A stretch of DNA of 64,000 nt from Nocardia sp. CC227C (GCF_030767025.1 NZ_JASITE010000003.1:372001-436000); one strand, 5' to 3'; counted from the stretch's first letter, positions 33,839 through 42,867 are shown. The notes: generated from the sequence alone by a model not told the origin. Translations and numbers: made by a program.

Positions 33839-35095
33839 ATGACGAACAGGGCCCACCCGTCACCCGACCACCACCCCCCAACGACTCGCTTCGCGAGCAG
33901 GGTTTATGTCGTCGGCGTCGGCATGACGAAGTTCGAGAAGCCGGGCCGCCGCAAGAACGAGGACGGCAGTGACTGGGACTACCCCGATATGGCACGGGAG
34001 TCCGGGACCAAGGCTCTCGCGGACGCCGGAATCGACTTTCGGGAAGTGCAGCAGGCCTACGTCGGCTACGTGTACGGCGAGTCCACCTCGGGCCAGCGTG
34101 CCGTCTACGAGCTCGGCATGACCGGCATCCCGGTCGTCAATGTGAACAACAACTGCTCGACCGGTTCGACCGCGCTCTACCTTGCGGCGCAGGCGATTCG
34201 GGGCGGGCTCGCGGACTGCACCCTGGCGCTGGGCTTCGAGCGCATGAAGCCGGGCTCGCTGGAGTCCACCTGGGACGATCGCGAACAGCCCATGGGCAAG
34301 CACATTCTCGCCCTCGCCGAGATCTCCGAGGTGCTGTTCCCGGTGGCCCCGTGGATGTTCGGCGCGGCCGGGCGGGAGCATATGAAGCAGTACGGCACCA
34401 CCGCCGAACACTTCGCCAAGATCGGCTACAAGAACCACAAGCACTCGGTCAACAATCCGTATTCGCAGTTCCAGGACGAGTACTCGCTCGACGACATCCT
34501 GGGTGCGCGCATGATCTACGACCCGCTGACCAAGCTCCAGTGCTCGCCGACCTCGGACGGTTCCGGCGCGGTCATCCTCGCCAGCGAGGCGTTCGTGGAC
34601 AGGCACGGCCTCGCGGGGCAGGCAGTCGAGATCGTGGGCCAGTCCATGACCACCGACTTCGCCTCCACCTTCGACGGCACCGCCAAGAACATCATCGGCT
34701 ACGACATGAACGTCCAGGCCGCGCGCAGCGTGTACGACCAGGCCGGACTGGGTCCGGAGGACTTCCAGGTCATCGAGTTGCACGACTGCTTCTCCGCCAA
34801 CGAGCTGCTGCTGTACGAGGCCCTGGGCCTGTGCGGCGAGGGTGAGGCAGGCAAGCTCATCGACGCGAATCAGACCACCTACGGCGGCAAGTGGGTGGTG
34901 AACCCCTCCGGCGGGCTCATCTCCAAGGGGCATCCGCTGGGCGCGACCGGCCTGGCGCAGTGCTCGGAACTGACCTGGCAGCTGCGCGGTCGGGCCGACA
35001 AGCGTCAGGTGGACAACGTGACCGCCGCCCTCCAGCACAACATCGGCCTCGGCGGCGCGGCCGTCGTCACCGCCTATCAGCGCGCCGAGCGCTGA
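33839..35095 (+). CDS. Thiolase / lipid-transfer-type acyl-CoA thiolase
   Basis: 418 residues from ATG 33839 with GAGGAG 6 bases upstream; the frame upstream of this is promoter DNA. It belongs to the SCP2-thiolase/acetyl-CoA acetyltransferase group. The acylating Cys is in [16 protein letters not shown], and a [14 protein letters not shown] motif ([20 protein letters not shown]) carries the His. [17 protein letters not shown] and the C-terminal [12 protein letters not shown], which replaces the usual CxGxG, are typical of non-classical thiolases of steroid or branched-chain breakdown. It is the first gene of the operon and would cleave the beta-ketoacyl-CoA. Confidence 0.92.
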   Translation: MTNRAHPSPDHHPPTTRFASRVYVVGVGMTKFEKPGRRKNEDGSDWDYPDMARESGTKALADAGIDFREVQQAYVGYVYGESTSGQRAVYELGMTGIPVVNVNNNCSTGSTALYLAAQAIRGGLADCTLALGFERMKPGSLESTWDDREQPMGKHILALAEISEVLFPVAPWMFGAAGREHMKQYGTTAEHFAKIGYKNHKHSVNNPYSQFQDEYSLDDILGARMIYDPLTKLQCSPTSDGSGAVILASEAFVDRHGLAGQAVEIVGQSMTTDFASTFDGTAKNIIGYDMNVQAARSVYDQAGLGPEDFQVIELHDCFSANELLLYEALGLCGEGEAGKLIDANQTTYGGKWVVNPSGGLISKGHPLGATGLAQCSELTWQLRGRADKRQVDNVTAALQHNIGLGGAAVVTAYQRAER

Positions 35096-35171
35096 GGCAG
35101 CCGACCTTCCCATCCCCACCGGTCGCCGTGCGCGGCAGCGCCGGACCCAGGCACGACACAGGAGTTTCCCC

Positions 35172-35609
35172 ATGGGCCACATCGAAGCCAGCAAGACCCT
35201 CAACGCCACCCCCGACGCCCTGTGGGCGGTCGTCTCCGACCCGCAGACCTGGGACAAGTGGTTCTCCATTCACGAGCGCTGGATGGAGGAGCCGCCCGCC
35301 ACCCTGGCTCCCGGTGCCAAGCTGGTCGCCAAGATCGTCATGCTGGGTATGGCGAACAAGATCGAGTGGGTGGTGGAGAGCGTCGAAGCGCCCACCAAGA
35401 TGGTGCTCAGCGGCACCGGTATGGCCGGGGTGAAGGTGCAGTTCACCTTCGACATCACCGCCGAGGGTGACGGCACCAAGTTCGCCGTCTCCGGTGACTT
35501 CGAGGGCGCGCTCATCAAGGGCGCCCTCGGCAAGGCGGTCGAGAAGGACGGCCTGACCCAGCTGGACAAGACACTCGCGCAGCTCGACTCCCTCGCCACG
35601 GCGGCCTGA
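35172..35609 (+). CDS. SRPBCC (START-like) family protein
   Basis: 145 residues from ATG 35172 with GGAG upstream. A Bet v1/polyketide-cyclase fold is indicated by IEASKTLNATPDALWAVVSDPQTWDKWFSIHERW, alternating beta strands, and the long C-terminal helix KGALGKAVEKDGLTQLDKTLAQLDSLA. It sits between the thiolase and a MaoC protein (1-bp gap to the latter). It could bind or deliver a hydrophobic intermediate of the pathway; enzymatic activity is not evident. Confidence 0.88.
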   Translation: MGHIEASKTLNATPDALWAVVSDPQTWDKWFSIHERWMEEPPATLAPGAKLVAKIVMLGMANKIEWVVESVEAPTKMVLSGTGMAGVKVQFTFDITAEGDGTKFAVSGDFEGALIKGALGKAVEKDGLTQLDKTLAQLDSLATAA

Positions 35610-35610
35610 G

Positions 35611-36474
35611 ATGGCCAGCACCGCCGTCGAATTCGACCCCAAAGGGCTCGATGTCTGGAGTGACGAGGAGCCCTTCGAGGTCACCCGGGAGCGGATCGCC
35701 GAATACGCCGCCGCCACCAACGATCCCATCGAAGCGCATCTGAAGGGCGATATCGCGCCGCCGATCTTCGGGATCGTGCCGGTCTTCGACGCCATGATGG
35801 TGCCCATCCTCGACGTGGTGCCGATGGACGTCTTCGGCCGGGTCGTGCACGGGGAGCAGGACTTCCACTTCCACCGGCCGATCCGTCCCGGCGACCGATT
35901 GCGGTCACGGGCCAAGGTCATCGGCTACGAGGGCCGGGACAACGGCTCCACCATCACCGTGCTCATCGAATGCCGCGCCGAGGACGGGGAACTGGTCAAC
36001 GAGCAGTATCTGACCGCGTTCTTCCGCAACCTCGACGCCGGGCCGCGCGTGGGCGACACCGCCCCGCCGCACAAATTCGATCCGGCGCTGGCGGAACGGG
36101 AACCGCTGGCGACGGTGGCGGCACACGTGGACGCCGACCAGACCTACCGCTACTCACCGGCCTCCGGCGATCCGGTGCCGATCCACCTGGACGAGCAGGT
36201 GGCCAAGGACGCCGGACTGCCCGGCATCATCGCGCACGGCCTGTGCACCATGGCCATGTCGTCCTGGGGGGTGCTCGCCGAGGTGGCGGGCTCGGATGTG
36301 CACCGGCTGAAGCGGTTCGCGGTGCGCTTCTCGAAGATGGTCTTCCCCGATGACGATCTGGAGACCCGGATCTGGCGTACCGGCAGCGAGAACGGGCGCA
36401 CCAGCTACGCATTCGTGACCGCGCGCGGTGACGATCTGGTGCTGACCGACGGCGTGGCCGTCGTAGCCGACTGA
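35611..36474 (+). CDS. MaoC-like double hot-dog enoyl-CoA hydratase
   Basis: 287 residues from ATG 35611. The N-terminal hot dog lacks a catalytic motif. The C-terminal one has the hydratase-2 motif YSPASGDPVPIHLDEQVAKDAGLPGIIAHGLCTMA, with Asp and His in the usual places. This is the two-domain, eukaryote-like arrangement found in (R)-specific hydratases of lipid and steroid breakdown. It is tightly packed after the SRPBCC gene and before the SDR, and would hydrate the trans-2-enoyl-CoA made by the acyl-CoA dehydrogenase of the same operon. Confidence 0.9.
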   Translation: MASTAVEFDPKGLDVWSDEEPFEVTRERIAEYAAATNDPIEAHLKGDIAPPIFGIVPVFDAMMVPILDVVPMDVFGRVVHGEQDFHFHRPIRPGDRLRSRAKVIGYEGRDNGSTITVLIECRAEDGELVNEQYLTAFFRNLDAGPRVGDTAPPHKFDPALAEREPLATVAAHVDADQTYRYSPASGDPVPIHLDEQVAKDAGLPGIIAHGLCTMAMSSWGVLAEVAGSDVHRLKRFAVRFSKMVFPDDDLETRIWRTGSENGRTSYAFVTARGDDLVLTDGVAVVAD

Positions 36475-36512
36475 AAACCGCCCAGCCACAGACATTTCGA
36501 AGGAGAGTTTCC

Positions 36513-37391
36513 ATGGGTGCACTCGAAGGCCGGGTGGCCGTCATCACCGGCGCCGGTCGCGGTATCGGCCGGGAGCACGCGCTGCTGTTCGCCCGCGAGG
36601 GCGCGGCCGTCGTCGTGAACGATCTGGGCGGCAGCAATGCCGGTGAGGGGGCCGATACGGGTCCGGCGCAGGAAGTCGTGAACGAGATCGTCGCCGCAGG
36701 GGGGCGAGCGGTAGCGAACACCGACGACATCGCCGCCTGGCAGGGCGCGAAAAATTTGGTGGATCAGGCTGTTTCGGAGTTCGGCCGCCTCGATGCGGTG
36801 GTGAACAACGCGGGCATTCTGCGCGACAGCTTCATCGCGGGCATGGACGAATCGCAGTGGGACGCGGTCATCGCCGTGCACCTCAAGGGGCACGCGGCGG
36901 TTCTGCGGCATGCCGCCGGGTACTGGAAGGACCAGTCCAAGGCGGGCAACCAGCCCGATGCCGCGGTCGTCAACACCGCGTCGGCGTCGGGCACCACCGT
37001 GCCGAACGCCGGTCAGGCGAACTACGGTGCGGCCAAGGCGGGTATCGCCGCGCTCACCCTGGTGGCCGCCGATGAGCTGGCCCGCTACGGCGTGCGCGTG
37101 AACGCCATCGCCCCGATCGCCCGCACCCGCCTCACCCTGGCCACGCCGGGCATGGGCGCGATGATGGCGGCCGAGGCGGATGCGGTGGAGGAGGGTGGGT
37201 TCGACGCCTTCAGTCCCGCCAACATCTCTCCGTTGGTGGCCTACCTGGCCACCGAGAAGTGCCCGATCACCGGCAAGGTGTTCGCGGTGCAGGGCGGCGC
37301 CATTTCCGAACTGGCGGGCTGGCACGACGTGAAGACCATAGAGACCGAAGGTCCTTGGGCCATCGACGATATCGCCAACCGCCTGCCCTGA
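36513..37391 (+). CDS. SDR, 3-hydroxyacyl-CoA dehydrogenase-like (Hsd4/MFE-2 type)
   Basis: 292 residues from ATG 36513 with AAGGAGAG upstream. It has the nucleotide motif TGAGRGIG, VVVNDLGGS (typical of the MFE-2/17beta-HSD4 type), NNAG, Ser in NTASASGT, and YxxxK as NYGAAKAG. A C-terminal SPLVAYLATEKCPITGKVFAVQGG follows. It would oxidise the (R)-3-hydroxyacyl-CoA to the 3-keto form, linking the MaoC hydratase to the thiolase. Confidence 0.9.
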   Translation: MGALEGRVAVITGAGRGIGREHALLFAREGAAVVVNDLGGSNAGEGADTGPAQEVVNEIVAAGGRAVANTDDIAAWQGAKNLVDQAVSEFGRLDAVVNNAGILRDSFIAGMDESQWDAVIAVHLKGHAAVLRHAAGYWKDQSKAGNQPDAAVVNTASASGTTVPNAGQANYGAAKAGIAALTLVAADELARYGVRVNAIAPIARTRLTLATPGMGAMMAAEADAVEEGGFDAFSPANISPLVAYLATEKCPITGKVFAVQGGAISELAGWHDVKTIETEGPWAIDDIANRLP

Positions 37392-37436
37392 CCTCTACTT
37401 AGCCCAGAGATCTTCGAAAGATCGAGGAGAACAACG

Positions 37437-38702
37437 ATGTTCGAGTGGTCCGAGACCGATGAGATGATCCGCGGCGCGGTCCGCGCGTTCATCGACAAGG
37501 AGGTCCGCCCCAACCTGGACGCCCTGGACAGCGGCGAGATGTCCCCCTACCCGGTGATCCGAAAGCTGTTCAGCGAGTTCGGGATCGACGTCATGACCGG
37601 TGAGATGGTCGCCAAGATGCTGGCCAAGCGGCGGGCCAAGGAGGAGGCCCTCGCCGCGGGGGAGCCGCTGCCGGAGAAGTCGAAGCGGGACTCCGGCGGT
37701 GGCAGCCCGTTCAGCGGTCAGGAATCGCTGATGGCCGTGCTCATCGGCGAACTGTCCGGTGTCTGCATGGGTCTGGTGAGCGCCATGGGCGTCTCCATCG
37801 GTCTCGGGGCCACCACCATCTCCTCGCGCGGCACGCTCGCGCAGCAGGAGCGGTGGCTGCCCGATCTGGTGACCATGAAGAAGGTCGCGGCCTGGGCGAT
37901 CACCGAACCGGATTCCGGTTCGGATGCCTTCGGCGGGATGAAGACCTACGTCAAGCGCGACGGCGAGGACTACATCCTCAACGGGCAGAAGACGTTCATC
38001 ACCAACGGCCCGTACGCCGACGTGGTGGTGGTGTACGCCAAGCTCGACGAGGGCGACGGCGCCGAGAAGCGGGATCGCAAGGTGCTGACCTTCGTGCTGG
38101 ACAAGGGCATGGAGGGCTTCACCCAGGGCAAGCCGTTCAAGAAGATGGGCCTGCACTCCTCACCCACCGGTGAACTGTTCTTCGACAATGTGCGGCTGAC
38201 CAAGGACCGCCTGCTCGGCGAGACCGAGGAGCACAAGGGCGGCGACGGACGCGACAGCGCCCGTTCGAGTTTCACCGCCGAGCGGGTCGGCGTGGCGTTC
38301 ATGGCGCTGGGCATCATCAACGAATGTCACCGGCTCTGCGTCGATTACGCCAAGAACCGCAAGCTGTGGGGCCAGGAGATCGGCCGCTTCCAGCTGGTGC
38401 AGCTCAAGCTGGCGAAGATGGAGGTGGCGCGGATCAATGTGCAGAACATGGTGTTCAGCGCGCTGGAACGGGGCCGGGCCGGAAAGCAGCCCACCCTCGC
38501 CGAAGCCTCGGCCATGAAGCTGTACGCCTCGGAGGCCGCCACCGAGGTCGCCATGGAGGCGGTGCAGCTGTTCGGCGGCAACGGCTACATGACCGAGTAC
38601 CGGGTGGAGCAGCTGGCCCGCGACGCCAAGTCGCTCATGATCTACGCCGGTAGCAACGAGATCCAGGTGACCCACGTGGCCAAGGGGCTGCTCGCGCAAT
38701 AG
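37437..38702 (+). CDS. Acyl-CoA dehydrogenase
   Basis: 421 residues from ATG 37437 with GAGGAG upstream. N-terminal helical domain; a middle beta domain with WAITEPDSGSDAFGGM and the FAD-binding ILNGQKTFITNG; a C-terminal domain with YAKNRKLWGQEIGRFQLVQ, QLFGGNGYMTEYRVEQLARDAK and the catalytic-Glu loop IYAGSNEIQ. An insert near residues 65-90 (KMLAKRRAKEEALAAG) is Lys/Glu-rich. It performs the first dehydrogenation of the operon's beta-oxidation cycle. No acyl-CoA ligase is encoded nearby, so activation must come from elsewhere. Confidence 0.93.
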   Translation: MFEWSETDEMIRGAVRAFIDKEVRPNLDALDSGEMSPYPVIRKLFSEFGIDVMTGEMVAKMLAKRRAKEEALAAGEPLPEKSKRDSGGGSPFSGQESLMAVLIGELSGVCMGLVSAMGVSIGLGATTISSRGTLAQQERWLPDLVTMKKVAAWAITEPDSGSDAFGGMKTYVKRDGEDYILNGQKTFITNGPYADVVVVYAKLDEGDGAEKRDRKVLTFVLDKGMEGFTQGKPFKKMGLHSSPTGELFFDNVRLTKDRLLGETEEHKGGDGRDSARSSFTAERVGVAFMALGIINECHRLCVDYAKNRKLWGQEIGRFQLVQLKLAKMEVARINVQNMVFSALERGRAGKQPTLAEASAMKLYASEAATEVAMEAVQLFGGNGYMTEYRVEQLARDAKSLMIYAGSNEIQVTHVAKGLLAQ

Positions 38703-38852
38703 CGGGCAGGCCGGGAGTCGCCCGCGCCGAGGAGCTCGGCGCTTGCGGGCACACGGCGATTCGACCGAATCTGTGCGGGACACCGGTGGGGCAGTGAATC
38801 ATCGAACTAGTGACCCGGCCGGAGTCCCGGCCGATGCCGACTTGGAGGCGAG

Positions 38853-39689
38853 ATGAGTACGGCGGCGACAATCGCGGGCAAGGTCGTGGTGATCACGGGA
38901 GGGGCGCGCGGCATCGGGTTCGCGACCGCGCGCACCCTGCGGGATCTCGGGGCACTGGTGGCCATCGGCGATGTGGACGAGGCCAAGGTCAAGGAGGCGG
39001 GCGCGGATCTGGGCCTGGAGGTCTACGGCACGCTCGACGTCACCGACCCCGACAGCTTCACCGCTTTCCTGGACGAGGTCGAGCGGCGGTTGGGGCCGCT
39101 CGACGTCCTGGTCAACAATGCCGGGATCATGCCCGCGGGCCGCTTCGCGGACGAACCGGACCGGGTCACCCGGCGCATCCTCGATATCAATGTGTACGGC
39201 GTGGTGCTGGGCAGCAAGCTGGCCGCCCAGCGCATGCTGCCGCGCGGACGCGGCCACATCATCAATATCGCCTCGCTGGCGGGCGAAGCGCCGACCCCGG
39301 GACTGGCGACCTACTGTGCCAGCAAGGCCGCCGTGCTCCAGCTCACCGAGGCGCTGCGGCTCGAGCACCGCGATTCCGGCGTGCACTTCTCCGCCGTGGC
39401 ACCGACCTTCACCAATACCGAACTGATCGCCGGTACCCAGGGAGCCAAGGGGCTACGCAACGCCGAGCCGAAGGACATCGCCGACGCGGTCGCCGGACTC
39501 ATCGCCAAGCCGCGCCATCGGGTGTCGGTGACCCGCGTCGCGGGCGCGCTGGTCCACCTCCAGTACTTCCTGCCCCGGGTGGCCAACGAGTTCCTGGCGC
39601 GCTCGTTCGGGCTCGAGCACGTGTTCACCGACGAGGTCGACCAGGACGCGCGGCGCGCCTACGAGCAGCGCGCCCGCGGCGAGAACTGA
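38853..39689 (+). CDS. Short-chain dehydrogenase/reductase
   Basis: 278 residues from ATG 38853 with TTGGAGGCG upstream. Motifs are TGGARGIG, NNAGIMP, Ser in NIASLAG and the YCASK catalytic pair. The C-terminus (VANEFLARSFGLEHVFTDEVDQDARRAYEQRA) extends beyond the usual SDR fold, as in lipid-acting actinobacterial SDRs. It lies 150 bp after the acyl-CoA dehydrogenase, so it may belong to the operon or have its own promoter. The substrate is unknown. Confidence 0.88.
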   Translation: MSTAATIAGKVVVITGGARGIGFATARTLRDLGALVAIGDVDEAKVKEAGADLGLEVYGTLDVTDPDSFTAFLDEVERRLGPLDVLVNNAGIMPAGRFADEPDRVTRRILDINVYGVVLGSKLAAQRMLPRGRGHIINIASLAGEAPTPGLATYCASKAAVLQLTEALRLEHRDSGVHFSAVAPTFTNTELIAGTQGAKGLRNAEPKDIADAVAGLIAKPRHRVSVTRVAGALVHLQYFLPRVANEFLARSFGLEHVFTDEVDQDARRAYEQRARGEN

Positions 39690-39732
39690 ACCGCGCGACC
39701 GCCGCCCACGCAGCTGCTCGTCGCGGCTCGCG

Positions 39733-39756
39733 GTACGGCCGGGATCCCGGCCGTAC
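39733..39756. terminator. 24-bp perfect palindrome
   Basis: GTACGGCCGGGA and TCCCGGCCGTAC form a perfect palindrome between convergent genes. It probably acts as a terminator, although the lack of a loop also fits a protein-binding site. Confidence 0.55.
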
Positions 39757-39830
39757 GCGGTGACGGTCCCGGCGGTGATCCCACCGTGCGCGGGCTGGTG
39801 CGGCCTTTCCGCGCGTGCGGACCACCGGCG

Positions 39831-39850
39831 CGGCCGGTCATCCCGGCCGT
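39831..39850. terminator. GC hairpin next to the hydrolase stop
   Basis: CGGCCGG and CCGGCCG with loop tcatc lie immediately before the stop codon side of the minus-strand hydrolase (39852). Probably a terminator for either convergent gene. Confidence 0.45.
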
Positions 39851-39851
39851 C

Positions 39852-40712
39852 TCACACCGCGCGCAGGCGGGTGCGGCTGGCGTAGACGTGCTCGGCGATG
39901 AGGGTGGCGATGCGGTCCGGGGCCTCCAGCATGGGGACGTGTCCGACGCCGTGGATCATGATGCGGTCCGAGGTGTCGGGCAGTTCCTTCAGGAAACGGC
40001 GGGCGTAGACCCGGTTGGGAATGATGTGGTCGTGCTCGCACATCAGCAGCCGCACCGGGGTCGGCAGATCGCCCAGATGCTCGAGGCAGGGTGCGCGCAG
40101 GCCGCCGACCAGCATGGGGATCATGGCCTTGCAGTTCATGGCCGAGGTGATGGCCGCCTCCACGCCACGCCGGTGCGCGGCCGAGACGTTCTTGGTGAGC
40201 AGGGCCGCGACGAGCTGGCGGATCGGCGGGCTGAACGCGACGGCCTCGGGCAGGCGTTTGCCGATCTCCACCACCGGTACCAGCGACAGGAACTTCAGTC
40301 CCACCCGGATCTGCAGGCTGGACGGGGTTTGCCAGCCGCCCGCCGGAGCGATGGCGGTGAGTGTGCGCGCCCGGCCGCGCCGCGCCAGCTCGAAGCCCAC
40401 CCAGCCGCCCAGCGAATTCCCGGCTATATGGCAGGAGCGCCAGCCCATCTCGTCGAGCTGATCCTCGATCCGATCGGCGAGGGCGCTCACGTCCAGATAC
40501 CAGCCCTCGAAATCCGGTCCGCCCCAGTGCCCGGTGAAGGCGGGGGCGAACACCTCGCAGTGGCTGGCCATCCGCTGTGCCACCTGCTCCCAGCAGTGCG
40601 GGGAGAGCATGAAGCCGTGCAGCAGGAGCAGCGGTTCGCCGGAACCCATGTGGAGGGCTCGCATCGGCGTGAGCGGGGTGGTGGGCGTGGTGGTGCCTGA
40701 CGTCATCGTCAT
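39852..40712 (-). CDS. Alpha/beta hydrolase
   Basis: 286 residues from ATG 40712 with AGGAAGGGG upstream; an ATG at 40706 is also possible. HGFMLSPHCWEQ (oxyanion region), a nucleophile elbow GNSLGGWVG, the acid in CEHDHIIPN and His in HGVGHVPMLEAPDR form a complete triad. It is similar in layout to carbon-carbon bond and lactone hydrolases, but the substrate is unknown. It is convergent with the SDR and could belong functionally to the catabolic island. It diverges from exonuclease III (63 bp between starts). Confidence 0.88.
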   Translation of the reverse strand: MTMTSGTTTPTTPLTPMRALHMGSGEPLLLLHGFMLSPHCWEQVAQRMASHCEVFAPAFTGHWGGPDFEGWYLDVSALADRIEDQLDEMGWRSCHIAGNSLGGWVGFELARRGRARTLTAIAPAGGWQTPSSLQIRVGLKFLSLVPVVEIGKRLPEAVAFSPPIRQLVAALLTKNVSAAHRRGVEAAITSAMNCKAMIPMLVGGLRAPCLEHLGDLPTPVRLLMCEHDHIIPNRVYARRFLKELPDTSDRIMIHGVGHVPMLEAPDRIATLIAEHVYASRTRLRAV

Positions 40713-40775
40713 CACCCCTTCCTGGACCTCGATGTCCACGAGAAGAGTGGGATAGCCGCATTGTACGGTCGTATC

Positions 40776-41591
40776 GTGCCCACCATCATCTCTACGATCA
40801 ACGTCAACGGGATCCGCGCGGCCACCGGTAAGACCGGGAAGGGGATGCTCGAGTGGCTGGACGTCACCGAGGCCGATGTCATCTGCCTTCAGGAGACGCG
40901 GGCAACCGAGGAGCAGACGCGCAAGGCGCTGGCTCCGGCCCTGGATGCCGGATGGTTCCTGAGCCTCGCCGAACCGGGCGTGAAGGGACGGGCGGGCGTG
41001 GGTGTGCTGTCGCGGCGCGAGCCGCGGGCGGTGCGGGTCGGCATCGGCCACGACGACAACGGAACCTGGGTTCCCAGCGCCGAATTCGGTGGCACCGGCC
41101 GCTATATCGAGGTCGACTTCGATGAGCTGACCGTGGCCAGCGTGTACGTCCACACCGGCGAGGCGGATACGCCCATGCAGGAGGAGAAGTACCGCTTCCT
41201 GGACGCGGTGGGCGCCCGCATGCTGGCGCACACCGGCGATTTCGTCATCTGCGGCGACTGGAATATCGGCCACACCGAACTCGACATCAAGAACTGGAAG
41301 GGCAATATCAAGAACGCCGGCTTCCTGCCGGGGGAGCGGGCCTGGGTGTCGAGCATGCTGGCCGCCGGATACGTGGACGTGGTGCGCGAACTGCATCCGG
41401 GCGTCGCCGGACCCTACAGCTGGTGGTCCTACCGCGGCCGGGCCTACGACAATGACGCCGGGTGGCGCATCGACTACCACCTGGCGCGCGGCGATATCGC
41501 CGGGCGGGCCAAGCAGGCCGTGGTGGAGAAGGCCCCGACCTACGCGCTGCGCTGGTCCGACCACGCCCCCGTCACGGTGCAGTACCGGTGA
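40776..41591 (+). CDS. xthA: Exodeoxyribonuclease III
   Basis: 271 residues. GTG 40776 lies 6 bases after a TACGGT -10 box (40764-40769), so translation is probably leaderless; a TTG at 40761 lies before the -10. The endonuclease/exonuclease/phosphatase fold is clear: TINVNGIRAA, the metal Glu in DVICLQETRA, GVGVLSRREP, ICGDWNIGHTELD, YSWWSYRGRAYDNDAGWRIDYHLA and the terminal SDHAPV. It repairs abasic sites and 3'-blocked ends. Its stop overlaps the GTG of the RNase gene, an unusual pairing. Confidence 0.95.
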   Translation: MPTIISTINVNGIRAATGKTGKGMLEWLDVTEADVICLQETRATEEQTRKALAPALDAGWFLSLAEPGVKGRAGVGVLSRREPRAVRVGIGHDDNGTWVPSAEFGGTGRYIEVDFDELTVASVYVHTGEADTPMQEEKYRFLDAVGARMLAHTGDFVICGDWNIGHTELDIKNWKGNIKNAGFLPGERAWVSSMLAAGYVDVVRELHPGVAGPYSWWSYRGRAYDNDAGWRIDYHLARGDIAGRAKQAVVEKAPTYALRWSDHAPVTVQYR

Positions 41592-42142
41592 CCGTCTCGC
41601 CCCGGCTGCGCGCCTGGCTGCTGCTCGGCGTCGCCCTGGTGGCGCTGGCGGTGGCGGTGCTGGGCTCGCGCGGCGGCGACTCCGACCCAGAGGCGGGCTC
41701 GCCCAACGGAACTCGCCCCGCGGCCACCGCAACCACCGCGGCTGAATCAACCACCGCGGCCGATCGGGACGCCGTGCCCGCGACCACCGCGCCGAAACCC
41801 GGACCGCCCACCGGAAGCGGCGGCGCACCGACGACGGCGGCCTCCCTCAGCCGGGTTCCGGGCGTCCCCGACCGCGCCTACCGCACCCTCGTCGAGATCG
41901 ATGCGGGCCGCTGGCCGGATTCGGCCGACGCTCCCGGAACCCACGGCGGCGACACGTATTTCAACCGCTCCCGCGCCCTGCCGAGCAAGGACGCCGCGGG
42001 CGATCCGATCAGCTACCGCGAATGGGATGTGAACCCCAAGCAGCGGGGCCGAGGCCGCGACGCCGAACGCATCGTCACCGGCAGCGACGGCTCGGCCTAC
42101 TACACCGGCGACCACTACGACACCTTCACGAGGATGCGCTGA
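41588..42142 (+). CDS. Membrane-anchored barnase/RNase Sa-type ribonuclease
   Basis: 184 residues from GTG 41588 (GTGA overlap with xthA). An N-terminal signal anchor (LRAWLLLGVALVALAVAVLG) precedes a 55-residue Ala/Thr/Pro linker. The RNase N1/Sa fold starts near residue 90 (VPDRAYRTLVEIDAGRWP, GTHGGDTYFNRSRALP). The catalytic triad of the family is present in the right spacing: Glu about 145 (YREWDV), Arg about 161 (DAERIV) and His about 176 (GDHYDTF). It would cut RNA after guanosine outside the cell or at the membrane. Its stop overlaps the barstar start, as expected for toxin and inhibitor. Confidence 0.88.
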   Translation: MTVSPRLRAWLLLGVALVALAVAVLGSRGGDSDPEAGSPNGTRPAATATTAAESTTAADRDAVPATTAPKPGPPTGSGGAPTTAASLSRVPGVPDRAYRTLVEIDAGRWPDSADAPGTHGGDTYFNRSRALPSKDAAGDPISYREWDVNPKQRGRGRDAERIVTGSDGSAYYTGDHYDTFTRMR

Positions 42143-42867
42143 TGCCCCGGCCGATCCCGCTGTCCCAGTTCCTGTCCGCCGCGGCCGACCGCACGCAATC
42201 GCCCGCCCAACGAGCCCGGGACGCTGGCGTCACGAAGCCGGGCGACGGCCCCGCGCCGGGCCGGGGCGCGGCGGAGCCGCCGGGTGAGGTGGCCGGGGTG
42301 CCGCCTGCGTCGGATGCGGACGGGTCCGGGGCGGACGAGGCCGGGCGGACGGGTGCCGCCGAGCCGAATTCGGCGTCTGCGTTCGAGCGGGCCGATGCGG
42401 CGGGTAGGGCGGGCGCGGGGGCACGGTCTCCCGTGCTCGGCGCGCTGGACGTGAGCGCCCCCGAGTTCGGCGGTGTCCGCTACGCGGTGCCGGACGGCTA
42501 TGTGGCGCGCGAGGTGCGTGGGCGCAGCATGCGCACGGTGGCGGGCGTGCTCGACGAGTTCGCCGCCGCCTTGCAGTTCCCGTACTACTTCGGCGGCAAT
42601 CTCGACGCCTTCGACGACAGCCTGCGCGACCTGGACGACTGTCTCGGCACCGCGCGGGGCTATGTGATCGCCGTGCGCGACGCGGACGAACTGCTCGCCG
42701 ACGCGCCCGCGCAGCGGTCCTGGTTCGATTCCGCCATGTCCGATGCCGCCGACTACTGGGCCGCCCGCGGCGTGGTGTTCCGCGTGCTGCTCCAGGGCGT
42801 CGCACCGGCCGATATGTCGGCGGCACGGCTGTCCTTCGACACCGGGGATGCCGACGCGGCGCGTTGA
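42142..42867 (+). CDS. Barstar-family RNase inhibitor with long N-terminal extension
   Basis: 241 residues from ATG 42142, overlapping the RNase stop (TGATG). The C-terminal barstar domain (about 115-235) shows RSMRTVAGVLDEFAAALQFPYYFGGNLDAFDDSLRDLDDCL, the conserved YFGxNxDAxxDxL with acidic residues that plug the RNase active site. The first 105 residues are low-complexity, Ala/Gly/Pro/Asp-rich and absent from classical barstars (about 90 residues). It protects the cell from the adjacent RNase. A decayed second copy follows at 42899-43045. Confidence 0.88.
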   Translation: MPRPIPLSQFLSAAADRTQSPAQRARDAGVTKPGDGPAPGRGAAEPPGEVAGVPPASDADGSGADEAGRTGAAEPNSASAFERADAAGRAGAGARSPVLGALDVSAPEFGGVRYAVPDGYVAREVRGRSMRTVAGVLDEFAAALQFPYYFGGNLDAFDDSLRDLDDCLGTARGYVIAVRDADELLADAPAQRSWFDSAMSDAADYWAARGVVFRVLLQGVAPADMSAARLSFDTGDADAAR

